Source: an uncultured Synechococcus sp. (GTDB lineage Bacteria; Cyanobacteriota; Cyanobacteriia; PCC-6307; Cyanobiaceae). Taken from it: a stretch of DNA of 6,721 nt. The notes below the pieces were generated by a model. The model saw only the letters and a program-made list of their open reading frames with translations, was not told the origin of the DNA and made no database searches. Shown one piece after another: positions 1 through 5,509 of this stretch (the stretch's first letter is position 1; every line of letters begins with the position of its first letter). The DNA lies in contig CALJTZ010000354.1 of the NCBI GenBank assembly GCA_937975655.1, forward strand, positions 1 through 6,721, read 5' to 3'. The position numbers were made by a program, and so were the translations under genes.

Positions 1-112
1 CATCGGCCTGGCCCGTCTCACCAGCCTGGTGAACGCTGCCGGCTTCGGCGACCCCGCCCGCATCTTCCAGGCCCTGGGCTTCGAGGGGTTCCTGCTGCAA
101 CGCCGCAACTGA
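1..112 (+). CDS. C-terminal end of an unidentified protein (5' part outside window)
   Basis: The reading frame starting at base 2 is open from the window edge to a TGA at 110-112 and encodes 36 residues, ending in a phenylalanine-rich stretch (IFQALGFEGFLLQRRN). Nearly every third codon position is G or C, as in the confirmed genes here, so I take it as the real end of a gene. The pattern 'AGF..P.RIFQAL.F.GFL' resembles the C-terminus of some class I SAM-dependent methyltransferases (the CmoA-like group), but this is a weak impression from a short tail and I do not assign a function. It converges on ppa with only 4 bases between the two stop codons, and there is no hairpin-plus-T-run terminator between them. 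Confidence 0.62.
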   Translation, partial: IGLARLTSLVNAAGFGDPARIFQALGFEGFLLQRRN

Positions 113-116
113 GGCC

Positions 117-644
117 TCAATCCCTGCCGCTGGCTTGGTCGGCCGCGGCGATGCAGTGTTCGAGCAGGGCGGGCACGGCATCGGCGTCCAGCCAGCCGGT
201 GATCTCGATCACGCGCCCCTCCAGGTTTTTGTAGGTGCGGAAGAACTCGGCCACCTCCTCCAGCTGGTTGGGAGCGATCTGGCGGATGCTGCGGATCTCG
301 CGCTGGCGTGGGTCCGCCGCGGGCACGCACAACAACTTGCCGTCATGGGCTCCGCAATCCACCATGTCGAGGATGCCGATGGGCCTGGCGGCAATCAGGC
401 AACCCGCGAAGGTGGGTTCCTGCATGATCACCATCGCGTCGAGGGGGGCCCCGTCCTCGGCGAGGGTGTTGGGCACGAAGCCGTAGTCGAACGGATAGCG
501 CACGGAGGAGTGCAGCACCCTGTCAAGGGCCATCACCCCCGCCTTGGCGTTGTACTCGTATTTATTGGAGCTGCCGGCGGGAATCTCCACCAGCAGGTTC
601 ACCAGGCCTGGCGCTGGTGATGCCTGCAGGCTGCGCAAATCCAT
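117..644 (-). CDS. ppa: Family I soluble inorganic pyrophosphatase, with a substituted catalytic Asp
   Basis: This enzyme (175 aa) hydrolyses pyrophosphate to two phosphates in the cytoplasm, pulling forward biosynthetic reactions such as tRNA charging. The length is normal for the bacterial family (about 170-180). By alignment from memory with the E. coli enzyme, almost all active-site residues are present: E20, K28, E30, R42, Y50, Y54, D64, D69, D96, D101, K103, Y138 and K139. The exception is in the signature, which usually reads D-G-D-P-L-D. Here it is D-G-A-P-L-D (residues 64-69), so the Asp equivalent to E. coli Asp67 is Ala66; the codon is GCC on the coding strand. In the E. coli enzyme this Asp is implicated in activating the attacking water, so activity may be reduced. 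The ATG at 644 gives the normal N-terminus (MDLRSLQ...). No clear Shine-Dalgarno is visible. The 5' end overlaps a candidate small membrane-protein ORF. Family assignment is secure; the activity level is inferred. Confidence 0.97.
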   Translation of the reverse strand: MDLRSLQASPAPGLVNLLVEIPAGSSNKYEYNAKAGVMALDRVLHSSVRYPFDYGFVPNTLAEDGAPLDAMVIMQEPTFAGCLIAARPIGILDMVDCGAHDGKLLCVPAADPRQREIRSIRQIAPNQLEEVAEFFRTYKNLEGRVIEITGWLDADAVPALLEHCIAAADQASGRD

Positions 645-885
645 CGAGGGAGCTCGTGGTGGATGTCCTGGCCGGAGGGCTGGTGCGATCCGTGATCACG
701 CTGGCGATGGGAAGCACCAAGGTGATCAGGGCGATCAGGGCTCCGAGAACTGGAGCGCTGGTGTGCAACAGCGTTCCCGGACTGTAGGGCTCCTCGCTGG
801 TTTCGCCGTTGATCTCGTCGCTCGGGGAGGAGCTGGTACTGGCGAGAGCTGTGGCGCTGGATCGCGGAGGGGGGTCGGAGTCCAT
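562..885 (-). CDS. Probable small single-pass membrane protein, overlapping the start of ppa
   Basis: This ORF encodes 107 residues. An acidic, Ser/Thr/Pro-rich N-terminus (about 1-35) leads to one hydrophobic segment at about residues 40-64, with the core VLGALIALITLVLPIASVI, and then a polar Ser/Thr/Pro-rich tail. This suggests one transmembrane helix; I do not recognise a family. In support, codon use through the hydrophobic segment is that of the neighbouring genes, and a promoter-like pair at 919-947 would place a transcription start about 25 bases before the ATG. Against it, there is no Shine-Dalgarno, and the last 83 bases overlap the first 27 codons of ppa in another frame, which is long for a bacterial overlap. 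The tail encoded in the overlap is low in complexity and could be an unconstrained extension. If real, it is probably co-transcribed with ppa. Confidence 0.5.
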   Translation of the reverse strand: MDSDPPPRSSATALASTSSSPSDEINGETSEEPYSPGTLLHTSAPVLGALIALITLVLPIASVITDRTSPPARTSTTSSLDGFAQPAGITSARPGEPAGGDSRRQLQ

Positions 886-1056
886 GGACGGGGGAAAGGG
901 AACAACCCACCAACGACCCTTATGGGGATCTGGACCCCGCGGTTCAAAACGGCAGGGGGCGGGGGATGGCCTCGTGAACGCTGCCAGATCTTGGAGAGCC
1001 GGCAGATGCTCAGCGCAGGGCTACATCCATCCCAATTCTGACACCCATGGCCAGCT
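886..1056. other. Spacer between the HTH gene and the small membrane ORF
   Basis: Apart from the promoter-like pair at 919-947, I see no gene here. A very G-rich plus-strand patch (about 951-967, runs of five G twice plus two GG pairs) lies just upstream of the -35 element. No hairpin followed by a T-run is visible downstream of the minus-strand HTH gene that ends at 1057. Confidence 0.5.
919..947 (-). promoter_or_regulatory. Candidate sigma70-type promoter for the small membrane ORF and ppa
   Basis: On the minus strand, TTGAAC (947-942) and CATAAG (924-919) are separated by exactly 17 bases. Each matches four of six consensus positions. The predicted start near 912 leaves a leader of roughly 25 bases before the ATG at 885. 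There is no terminator between this point and ppa, so it could drive both. It is a pattern match only. Confidence 0.4.
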
Positions 1057-1563
1057 TTAGGCAGCGGGCCTGGCCTGCTCGTGTTGCTCGCGCTTGCTGT
1101 TGAGGTTGGTGGGCACGGTGGCTTGGCTGCCGAGCAGCTCGCGGATGGCCTTCAGCTCGTCGAGGATGGATCCCAGCAGCTGTTGCGTGGCGGTGGAGGG
1201 GGAGTTGAGCACCTCCACCGTGACCTCCTTGATCCGCAGGACATCGCGGGCGAACCGCGCCACCTCATTGGGGTGGAACATCAGGGGCTCTTTCTGATCG
1301 CTGCGATATTCCGGGTTGAGCTTGCGGGGGTTGAAGGGGGGATTGAGGTTGCGGGGGTCGGTGTTGGTGTAGCGATACACCGAGGCCCGTGAGCGATTGA
1401 GCGATCGCTGCACCTCATCAATCCCGATCAGGTTCTCGGCGCTCTCGGCCGAGTTGGCGGCCCCTTCAGCTGCGGCCACACCGCCGAGGGCAGCTTCTAC
1501 GGTCATGGTGCTCAACCCGATCCCGGAGGCGCCCAGTCCTGCTGTCAACGAATGGGCGGCCAT
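1057..1563 (-). CDS. Helix-turn-helix (AlpA/MerR-like) DNA-binding protein of unknown target
   Basis: This gene encodes 168 residues from the ATG at 1563. Residues 1-42 are Ala/Gly-rich and look disordered. Residues about 45-66 (LIGIDEVQRSLNRSRASVYR) read as a helix-turn-helix of the AlpA/excisionase/MerR-like type, in which 'xxEVxxxLxxSRASVYRY' forms the recognition unit. A Pro/Asn-rich loop follows (about 72-84, repeating 'NP'), then a segment (96-112, FHPNEVARFARDVLRI) that fits the final helix of such a fold. Residues 125-145 (QQLLGSILDELKAIRELLG) form an amphipathic helix suited to dimerisation. The C-terminus is polar. The core matches my memory of a conserved picocyanobacterial hypothetical protein. 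The start is uncertain: Met20 (ATG at 1506) would remove a non-conserved leader and is at least as plausible. Neither start has a clear Shine-Dalgarno. It is divergent from proS, so it could regulate from the shared spacer, but the target is unknown. Confidence 0.85.
   Translation of the reverse strand: MAAHSLTAGLGASGIGLSTMTVEAALGGVAAAEGAANSAESAENLIGIDEVQRSLNRSRASVYRYTNTDPRNLNPPFNPRKLNPEYRSDQKEPLMFHPNEVARFARDVLRIKEVTVEVLNSPSTATQQLLGSILDELKAIRELLGSQATVPTNLNSKREQHEQARPAA
1401..1408. repeat. HIP1 octamer (GCGATCGC)
   Basis: This is a single exact copy of the highly iterated palindrome typical of many cyanobacterial genomes. It lies inside the HTH gene, in the codons for residues just before 'NRSRASVYR'. 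It is the only copy I find in the window, in line with the low HIP1 density of the marine picocyanobacterial lineage. Confidence 0.7.
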
Positions 1564-1736
1564 GAGACGGGTTTGCGACAGATGGGAATCCGAGCGAAGC
1601 TAGCAGACTTTTCGTTCCGTAACCGGAATTTCTGGCCAAGTTTGGCGCTGGATGTGGCGCTTCTCCAATCGGTTCGGCCACGGAGGCCCTGGCGGCTCGG
1701 TGATAGCTTCCGGCCTCCTCTCCACCGGTGAATCCC
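1564..1736. promoter_or_regulatory. Divergent spacer between the HTH gene and proS
   Basis: This 173-base spacer must hold the promoters of both divergent genes. Its left half (about 1600-1650) is less GC-rich than the flanks. On the minus strand, TTCCGG and TGCTAG (1605-1600) are 17 bases apart, but the -35 match is poor. I see no convincing plus-strand promoter. A 7-base inverted repeat (GGAGGCC at 1682-1688, GGCCTCC at 1712-1718, loop 23) lies in the likely proS leader. GGTGA at 1727-1731 is complementary to part of the 16S rRNA 3' end and sits 5 bases before the ATG at 1737. Confidence 0.4.
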
Positions 1737-3566
1737 ATGCGCGTCTCCCGCCTGATGCTGGTGACGCTTCGGGATGATCCCGCGGAGGCCGAGATTCCCT
1801 CCCACAAGTTGCTGCTGCGGGCCGGCTACATCCGCCGCGTCAGCAGTGGCATCTACGCCTACCTGCCCCTGCTGTGGCGGGTGCTGCAGAAGATCTCCGC
1901 CATCGTGCGCGAGGAGCTCAACGCCACCGGGGCGTTGGAAACCCTGCTACCCCAGCTGCAGCCCGCCGATCTCTGGCAGCGCAGCGGCCGCTGGGCGGGG
2001 TACACCGCCGGGGAGGGGATCATGTTCCACCTCCAGGATCGCCAGGGGCGCGAGCTGGGTCTTGGGCCCACCCATGAGGAGGTGATCACCGCTCTTGCGG
2101 CGGATCTGCTGCGCTCCTACCGACAGCTACCGGTGAATCTCTATCAAATTCAGACCAAATTCCGGGATGAGATTCGCCCCCGCTTCGGCCTGATGCGGGG
2201 CAGGGAATTCATCATGAAGGATGCCTACTCCTTCCATGCCGATGAGGCCTCCCTCAAGGAGACCTACGCGGCCATGGATCGGGCCTATCGCCGCATCTTC
2301 AGCCGCTGTGGTCTCCGGGCGGTGGCCGTGGAGGCCGACAGTGGCGCCATCGGCGGCTCCGCCAGCCAGGAGTTCATGGTCACGGCGGATGCCGGCGAAG
2401 ACCTCATTCTCACCAGTGCCGATGGCTCCTACGCCGCCAACCAAGAGCGGGCCGTTTCCCTCGCCCCGGCGGCCGTGGTGCTGCCGGGCGGCGCGCGCGC
2501 TGCCGGCCACGGGGAGACCCTGGCCACCCCCAGCCAGACCAGCATTGAGGACCTGTGCACGGCCCATGGGTTCGACCCCACCCAGATGCTGAAGGTGCTG
2601 CTGCTGCTGGCCCGCTTCGAGGACGGCAGCCAGCAGCCCCTGCTGGTGAGCCTGCGGGGAGACCAGCAGCTGAACGAGGTGAAGCTCACCAATGCCGTCA
2701 CCGCCCGCTGTTCGGGGCAACACGGTGCTCTGCTGGAGCTGGCTCCCCTCAGCGTCGATGCCGTGGCCAAGGAGGGCCTGGATCCCCTGCCCTTCGGCTT
2801 CATGGGCCCCCACCTGGAGGATGCCCTGGTGGCGGGAGCCCGCAGCTGGCCGCCCCGGTTCCTGCGCTTCGCCGACACCACCGCCGCGGAGCTGGAGGCC
2901 TTTGTGTGCGGTGCCAATCGCGTGGATGCCCACTTGGTGGGGGCCACCTGGGACTCGCTGTGTGCCTGCCCCGAGACCCTGGATCTGCGGGCAGCCCAAC
3001 CTGGCGACCGTTGCCAGCACGACCCCGATCAGGTGCTAGTGGCCAGCCGCGGCATCGAGGTGGGCCATATCTTCCAGCTGGGCCGGAAGTATTCCGAGGC
3101 GCTGCAGGCCACCTTCACCAACGAGGCCGGCGTGGAGGAGGCTCTTTGGATGGGCTGCTACGGCATCGGCGTCTCCCGCCTGGCCCAGTCGGCGGTGGAA
3201 CAGCACCACGATGCCCATGGCATCTGTTGGCCCACCGCCATTGCCCCCTATGAGGCGATTGTGGTGATGGCCAACGTGGCCGATGCCAGCCAGAAAGATC
3301 TGGGGGAGCAGATCTACGCCGACCTGCAGGCTGCCGGCATCGAGGTGTTGCTCGATGACCGCGACGAGCGGGCGGGGGTGAAGTTCAAGGATGCCGATCT
3401 GCTGGGCATCCCCTGGCGGGTGGTGGTGGGTCGCGGTGCCGCCGCTGGCCAGGTGGAGCTGGTGCAACGGGCTGGAGGTGTGAAGCAGGATCTGCCTGCC
3501 GATGCACTTAAGGCCGTTCTGGTGGGCGCGATCGAGGCGGAGCGTGCGGGTTTGCCGGCGGTTTAG
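1737..3566 (+). CDS. proS: Prolyl-tRNA synthetase, bacterial type with editing domain
   Basis: This cytoplasmic class II synthetase charges tRNA-Pro with proline (ATP to AMP plus pyrophosphate). It has 609 aa from the ATG at 1737; E. coli ProS has about 572. The order is: N-terminal catalytic part beginning MRVSRLMLVTLRDDPAEAE; GPTHEEV (about 110-116); motif 2 with FRDEIRPRFGLMRGREF (142-158); the inserted editing domain (about 220-400), with Lys286 in the 'MLKVLLL' segment matching the E. coli lysine needed to clear Ala-tRNA-Pro; motif 3 with GCYGIGVSRL (473-482); and the anticodon-binding domain, including DDRDERAGVKFKDADLLG (about 540-557). A GTG at 1728 is in frame and would add three residues (MNP). 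I prefer 1737 because MR-S is the usual family N-terminus and the GTG lies within the best ribosome-binding match (GGTGA). There is no terminator before psb27, so read-through is likely. Confidence 0.98.
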   Translation: MRVSRLMLVTLRDDPAEAEIPSHKLLLRAGYIRRVSSGIYAYLPLLWRVLQKISAIVREELNATGALETLLPQLQPADLWQRSGRWAGYTAGEGIMFHLQDRQGRELGLGPTHEEVITALAADLLRSYRQLPVNLYQIQTKFRDEIRPRFGLMRGREFIMKDAYSFHADEASLKETYAAMDRAYRRIFSRCGLRAVAVEADSGAIGGSASQEFMVTADAGEDLILTSADGSYAANQERAVSLAPAAVVLPGGARAAGHGETLATPSQTSIEDLCTAHGFDPTQMLKVLLLLARFEDGSQQPLLVSLRGDQQLNEVKLTNAVTARCSGQHGALLELAPLSVDAVAKEGLDPLPFGFMGPHLEDALVAGARSWPPRFLRFADTTAAELEAFVCGANRVDAHLVGATWDSLCACPETLDLRAAQPGDRCQHDPDQVLVASRGIEVGHIFQLGRKYSEALQATFTNEAGVEEALWMGCYGIGVSRLAQSAVEQHHDAHGICWPTAIAPYEAIVVMANVADASQKDLGEQIYADLQAAGIEVLLDDRDERAGVKFKDADLLGIPWRVVVGRGAAAGQVELVQRAGGVKQDLPADALKAVLVGAIEAERAGLPAV

Positions 3567-3627
3567 GCAGCGCCGGCCAGAGTTCAAGGCAGCCCCTAGG
3601 ATCCGCGCAGACTTTGAATGACCCGTG

Positions 3628-4038
3628 ATGGCTGCTGGATGGCGTCGTCTGATGGCAGCCGTTTTCGCTGTCTGCCTGTGTCTGTCCATGGCCCTCACGG
3701 CCTGTTCCGGCAGCAATGGCCCGCTCACCGGCAACTACGTGGAGGACACGGTGGCCGTGGCCGACACCCTGCTGGCCACCATCTCCCTGGATGCCGATGA
3801 TCCCGAGCGCCCTGAGGCCGAAACCCAGGCGCGCGCCTTGATCAACTCCTACGTGTCCCGTTACAGGGCCCAGCCGAAGGTGAATGGTCTGGCCTCCTTC
3901 ACCACCATGCAGACCGCCCTCAACTCCCTGGCGGGTCACTACGCGAACTATGCCAACCGCCCCGTGCCTGAGGCCCTACGGGATCGCCTTAGCAAGGAAC
4001 TCAAGAAGGCTGAAACCGGTGTGGTGCGAGGCGCCTGA
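3628..4038 (+). CDS. psb27: Psb27, photosystem II assembly lipoprotein
   Basis: Psb27 binds the lumenal side of CP43 during assembly and repair of photosystem II and keeps the oxygen-evolving site accessible before the extrinsic proteins bind. The protein has 136 aa from the ATG at 3628. It begins with a basic residue cluster and a hydrophobic signal segment (about 8-22), then a lipobox LTAC with Cys26 as the lipidated residue. The mature part of about 110 residues matches the four-helix Psb27 pattern: GNYVEDTVAVADTLLATI, then ARALINSYVSRYRAQPKV, SFTTMQTALNSLAGHYANY, and a final basic helix with LRDRLSKELKKAE. An in-frame GTG at 3625 would add one Met; an ATG at 3618 is in a different frame. 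The gene starts 61 bases after proS with no visible Shine-Dalgarno and is followed by a strong terminator. Co-transcription with proS is inferred. Confidence 0.93.
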   Translation: MAAGWRRLMAAVFAVCLCLSMALTACSGSNGPLTGNYVEDTVAVADTLLATISLDADDPERPEAETQARALINSYVSRYRAQPKVNGLASFTTMQTALNSLAGHYANYANRPVPEALRDRLSKELKKAETGVVRGA

Positions 4039-4060
4039 TCGCCTGCTATCACTGGAGATG

Positions 4061-4083
4061 GCGGCCCTCTGGGCCGCTTTTTT
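4061..4083 (+). terminator. Intrinsic terminator after psb27
   Basis: A perfect 7-bp GC-only stem (GCGGCCC at 4061-4067 with GGGCCGC at 4071-4077) closes a TCT loop and is followed directly by six T (4078-4083). It begins 23 bases after the psb27 stop and separates the proS-psb27 unit from purA. Confidence 0.9.
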
Positions 4084-4093
4084 GTTGGATTCT

Positions 4094-4120
4094 TTGACGG
4101 GAGGACGCTCGATCTGAGAT
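4094..4120 (+). promoter_or_regulatory. Weak candidate promoter for purA
   Basis: TTGACG at 4094-4099 matches five of six -35 positions and lies just after the psb27 terminator, where a new promoter is expected. The -10 partner is poor: TGAGAT (4115-4120) at a short spacing of 15 is the best I can find. The position is supported by the terminator, but the exact -10 is not. Confidence 0.3.
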
Positions 4121-4140
4121 CCTCTTTGTTTGTGCTCAGA

Positions 4141-4157
4141 AGCGGCTACGGGCCGCT
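4141..4157 (+). other. Hairpin directly before the purA start codon
   Basis: AGCGGC (4141-4146) and GCCGCT (4152-4157) form a perfect 6-bp, almost all G/C stem with a 5-base loop. Its last base touches the GTG at 4158, so it occupies the region where a ribosome-binding site would sit. No Shine-Dalgarno is visible. It may limit or tune initiation; there is no T-run, so it is not a terminator. Confidence 0.45.
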
Positions 4158-5477
4158 GTGTCCTTGGCCAACGTTGTCGTCATCGGTGCTCAATGGGGTG
4201 ACGAGGGGAAGGGCAAGATCACCGATCTGCTGAGCCGCTCCGCCGACGTGGTGGTGCGCTATCAGGGCGGGGTCAATGCCGGTCACACCATCGTGGTGGA
4301 CGACAAGGTGCTCAAGCTGCACCTGATCCCCTCCGGCATCCTCTATCCCGACACCGTCTGCCTGATCGGGTCCGGCACGGTGGTGGACCCCAAGGTGATG
4401 CTTGGCGAGCTGGACATGCTCGCTGAGAACGGCATCGGCGTGGAGGGCCTGCAACTGGCCTCCACGGCCCACGTGACCATGCCGTACCACCGCCTGCTGG
4501 ACCAGGCCATGGAGCAGCGCCGCGGCGACCGACGTATCGGCACCACAGGCCGGGGCATCGGCCCCACCTATGCCGATAAGTCCGAGCGCAACGGCATCCG
4601 CATCATCGACATCCTCGATGAGGCCCGCCTGCGGGATCGCCTGGCCGGGGTGCTGGCGGAGAAGAACGAGATTCTCACCAAGCTCTATGGCCTCGAGCCC
4701 CTCGATTTCGAGGCGGTAGTGGCCGAATACGTGGGTTACGGCCAGCGGCTGGCGCCCCACGTGGTGGATTGCACCCGGGCTATTCACCAGGCCGCCCGGG
4801 CCCGCAAGAACATCCTGTTTGAGGGTGCCCAGGGCACCCTGCTCGACCTCGACCACGGCACGTATCCCTACGTGACCTCCTCCAATCCGGTGAGCGGCGG
4901 TGCCTGCATCGGTGCCGGCGTGGGCCCCACCCTGATTGACCGGGTGATTGGGGTGGCCAAGGCTTACACCACCCGGGTGGGCGAAGGTCCCTTCCCCACG
5001 GAACTCGAAGGCAGCCTCAACGACCATCTCTGCGACCGCGGTGGTGAGTACGGCACCACCACCGGCCGCCGCCGCCGCTGCGGCTGGTTCGATGGCGTGA
5101 TCGGCCGCTACGCCGTGGAGGTGAATGGCCTCGATTGTCTGGCCATCACCAAGCTCGATGTGCTCGATGAGCTCGATGAGATCCAGGTGTGCGTGGCCTA
5201 TGAGCTGGATGGTCAGCGCATCGAGTACTTCCCCAGCAGCGCTGAGGACTTCGCCCGCTGTCAGCCCATCTTCGAAACCCTGCCCGGCTGGCAGTGCTCC
5301 ACGGCCGATTGCCGCACCCTGGAGGAGTTGCCCGCCACGGCCATGAGCTACCTGCGCTTCCTGGCCGATCTGATGGAAGTGCCCATTGCGATCGTGTCGC
5401 TCGGGGCCAACCGCGACCAGACCATCGTGGTGGAAGATCCGATCCACGGTCCCAAGCGGGCGCTCCTCAGCGTCTGA
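4158..5477 (+). CDS. purA: Adenylosuccinate synthetase
   Basis: PurA joins IMP and aspartate using GTP to make adenylosuccinate, the first committed step from IMP to AMP; it acts in the cytoplasm as a dimer. The protein has 439 aa from the GTG at 4158 (E. coli about 432). Visible motifs are: QWGDEGKGK (12-20) with the catalytic Asp15; NAGHT (40-44) with the catalytic His43; TTGRGIGPTYADKSER (129-144), the second family signature contacting IMP; GVGPTLIDRVIGVAKAYTTRVG (254-275); TTGRRRRCGWFD (301-312); the guanine-recognition stretch TKLDVLD (331-337); and a C-terminal SLGANRDQTI (414-423). All key residues are intact. No ATG start exists: the choices are GTG 4158 or TTG 4164. TTG would give MANVVVIG, which is how I remember related PurA proteins beginning. 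The gene follows the psb27 terminator and lies 32 bases before the kinase gene, probably in one operon. Confidence 0.98.
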   Translation: MSLANVVVIGAQWGDEGKGKITDLLSRSADVVVRYQGGVNAGHTIVVDDKVLKLHLIPSGILYPDTVCLIGSGTVVDPKVMLGELDMLAENGIGVEGLQLASTAHVTMPYHRLLDQAMEQRRGDRRIGTTGRGIGPTYADKSERNGIRIIDILDEARLRDRLAGVLAEKNEILTKLYGLEPLDFEAVVAEYVGYGQRLAPHVVDCTRAIHQAARARKNILFEGAQGTLLDLDHGTYPYVTSSNPVSGGACIGAGVGPTLIDRVIGVAKAYTTRVGEGPFPTELEGSLNDHLCDRGGEYGTTTGRRRRCGWFDGVIGRYAVEVNGLDCLAITKLDVLDELDEIQVCVAYELDGQRIEYFPSSAEDFARCQPIFETLPGWQCSTADCRTLEELPATAMSYLRFLADLMEVPIAIVSLGANRDQTIVVEDPIHGPKRALLSV

Positions 5478-5509
5478 GCTCTGAGCCGAGTCTTCCCGCC
5501 TCCTCCCCC

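Noticed and set aside
28..985. A 12-base identical word (GTGAACGCTGCC) at 28-39 and 974-985
   Set aside because: About one such 12-base match is expected by chance in a window of this length, and the flanks do not match.
1326..1358. G-rich runs in the HTH gene that could suggest a G-quadruplex
   Set aside because: They are the complement of codons for the Pro/Asn-rich loop (repeated 'NP'), and one of the four runs has only two G; coding constraint is enough to explain them.
2127..3020. A 297-codon minus-strand frame opposite proS
   Set aside because: It has the same shadow composition and lies entirely within the well-supported proS coding region.
3583..3618. Weak inverted repeat (TTCAA...TTGAA) between proS and psb27
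   Set aside because: There are only five paired bases with a long loop and no T-run; not distinguishable from chance and not a terminator.
5150..5180. Tandem CTCGATGAG repeat in purA
   Set aside because: It encodes the conserved LDVLDELDE stretch of the protein and is explained by codon choice rather than by a repeat element.
4146..5447. A 433-codon open frame on the minus strand opposite purA
   Set aside because: It is a shadow of purA: rich in His, Gln and Gly with almost no lysine, no family resemblance, and explained by the high-GC codon pattern of the true gene.
5294..5509. Upstream extension of the kinase frame into purA (72 more codons)
   Set aside because: The extension is Arg/Pro/His-rich, lies wholly within purA coding sequence and its spacer, and the family N-terminus begins just after the ATG at 5510.
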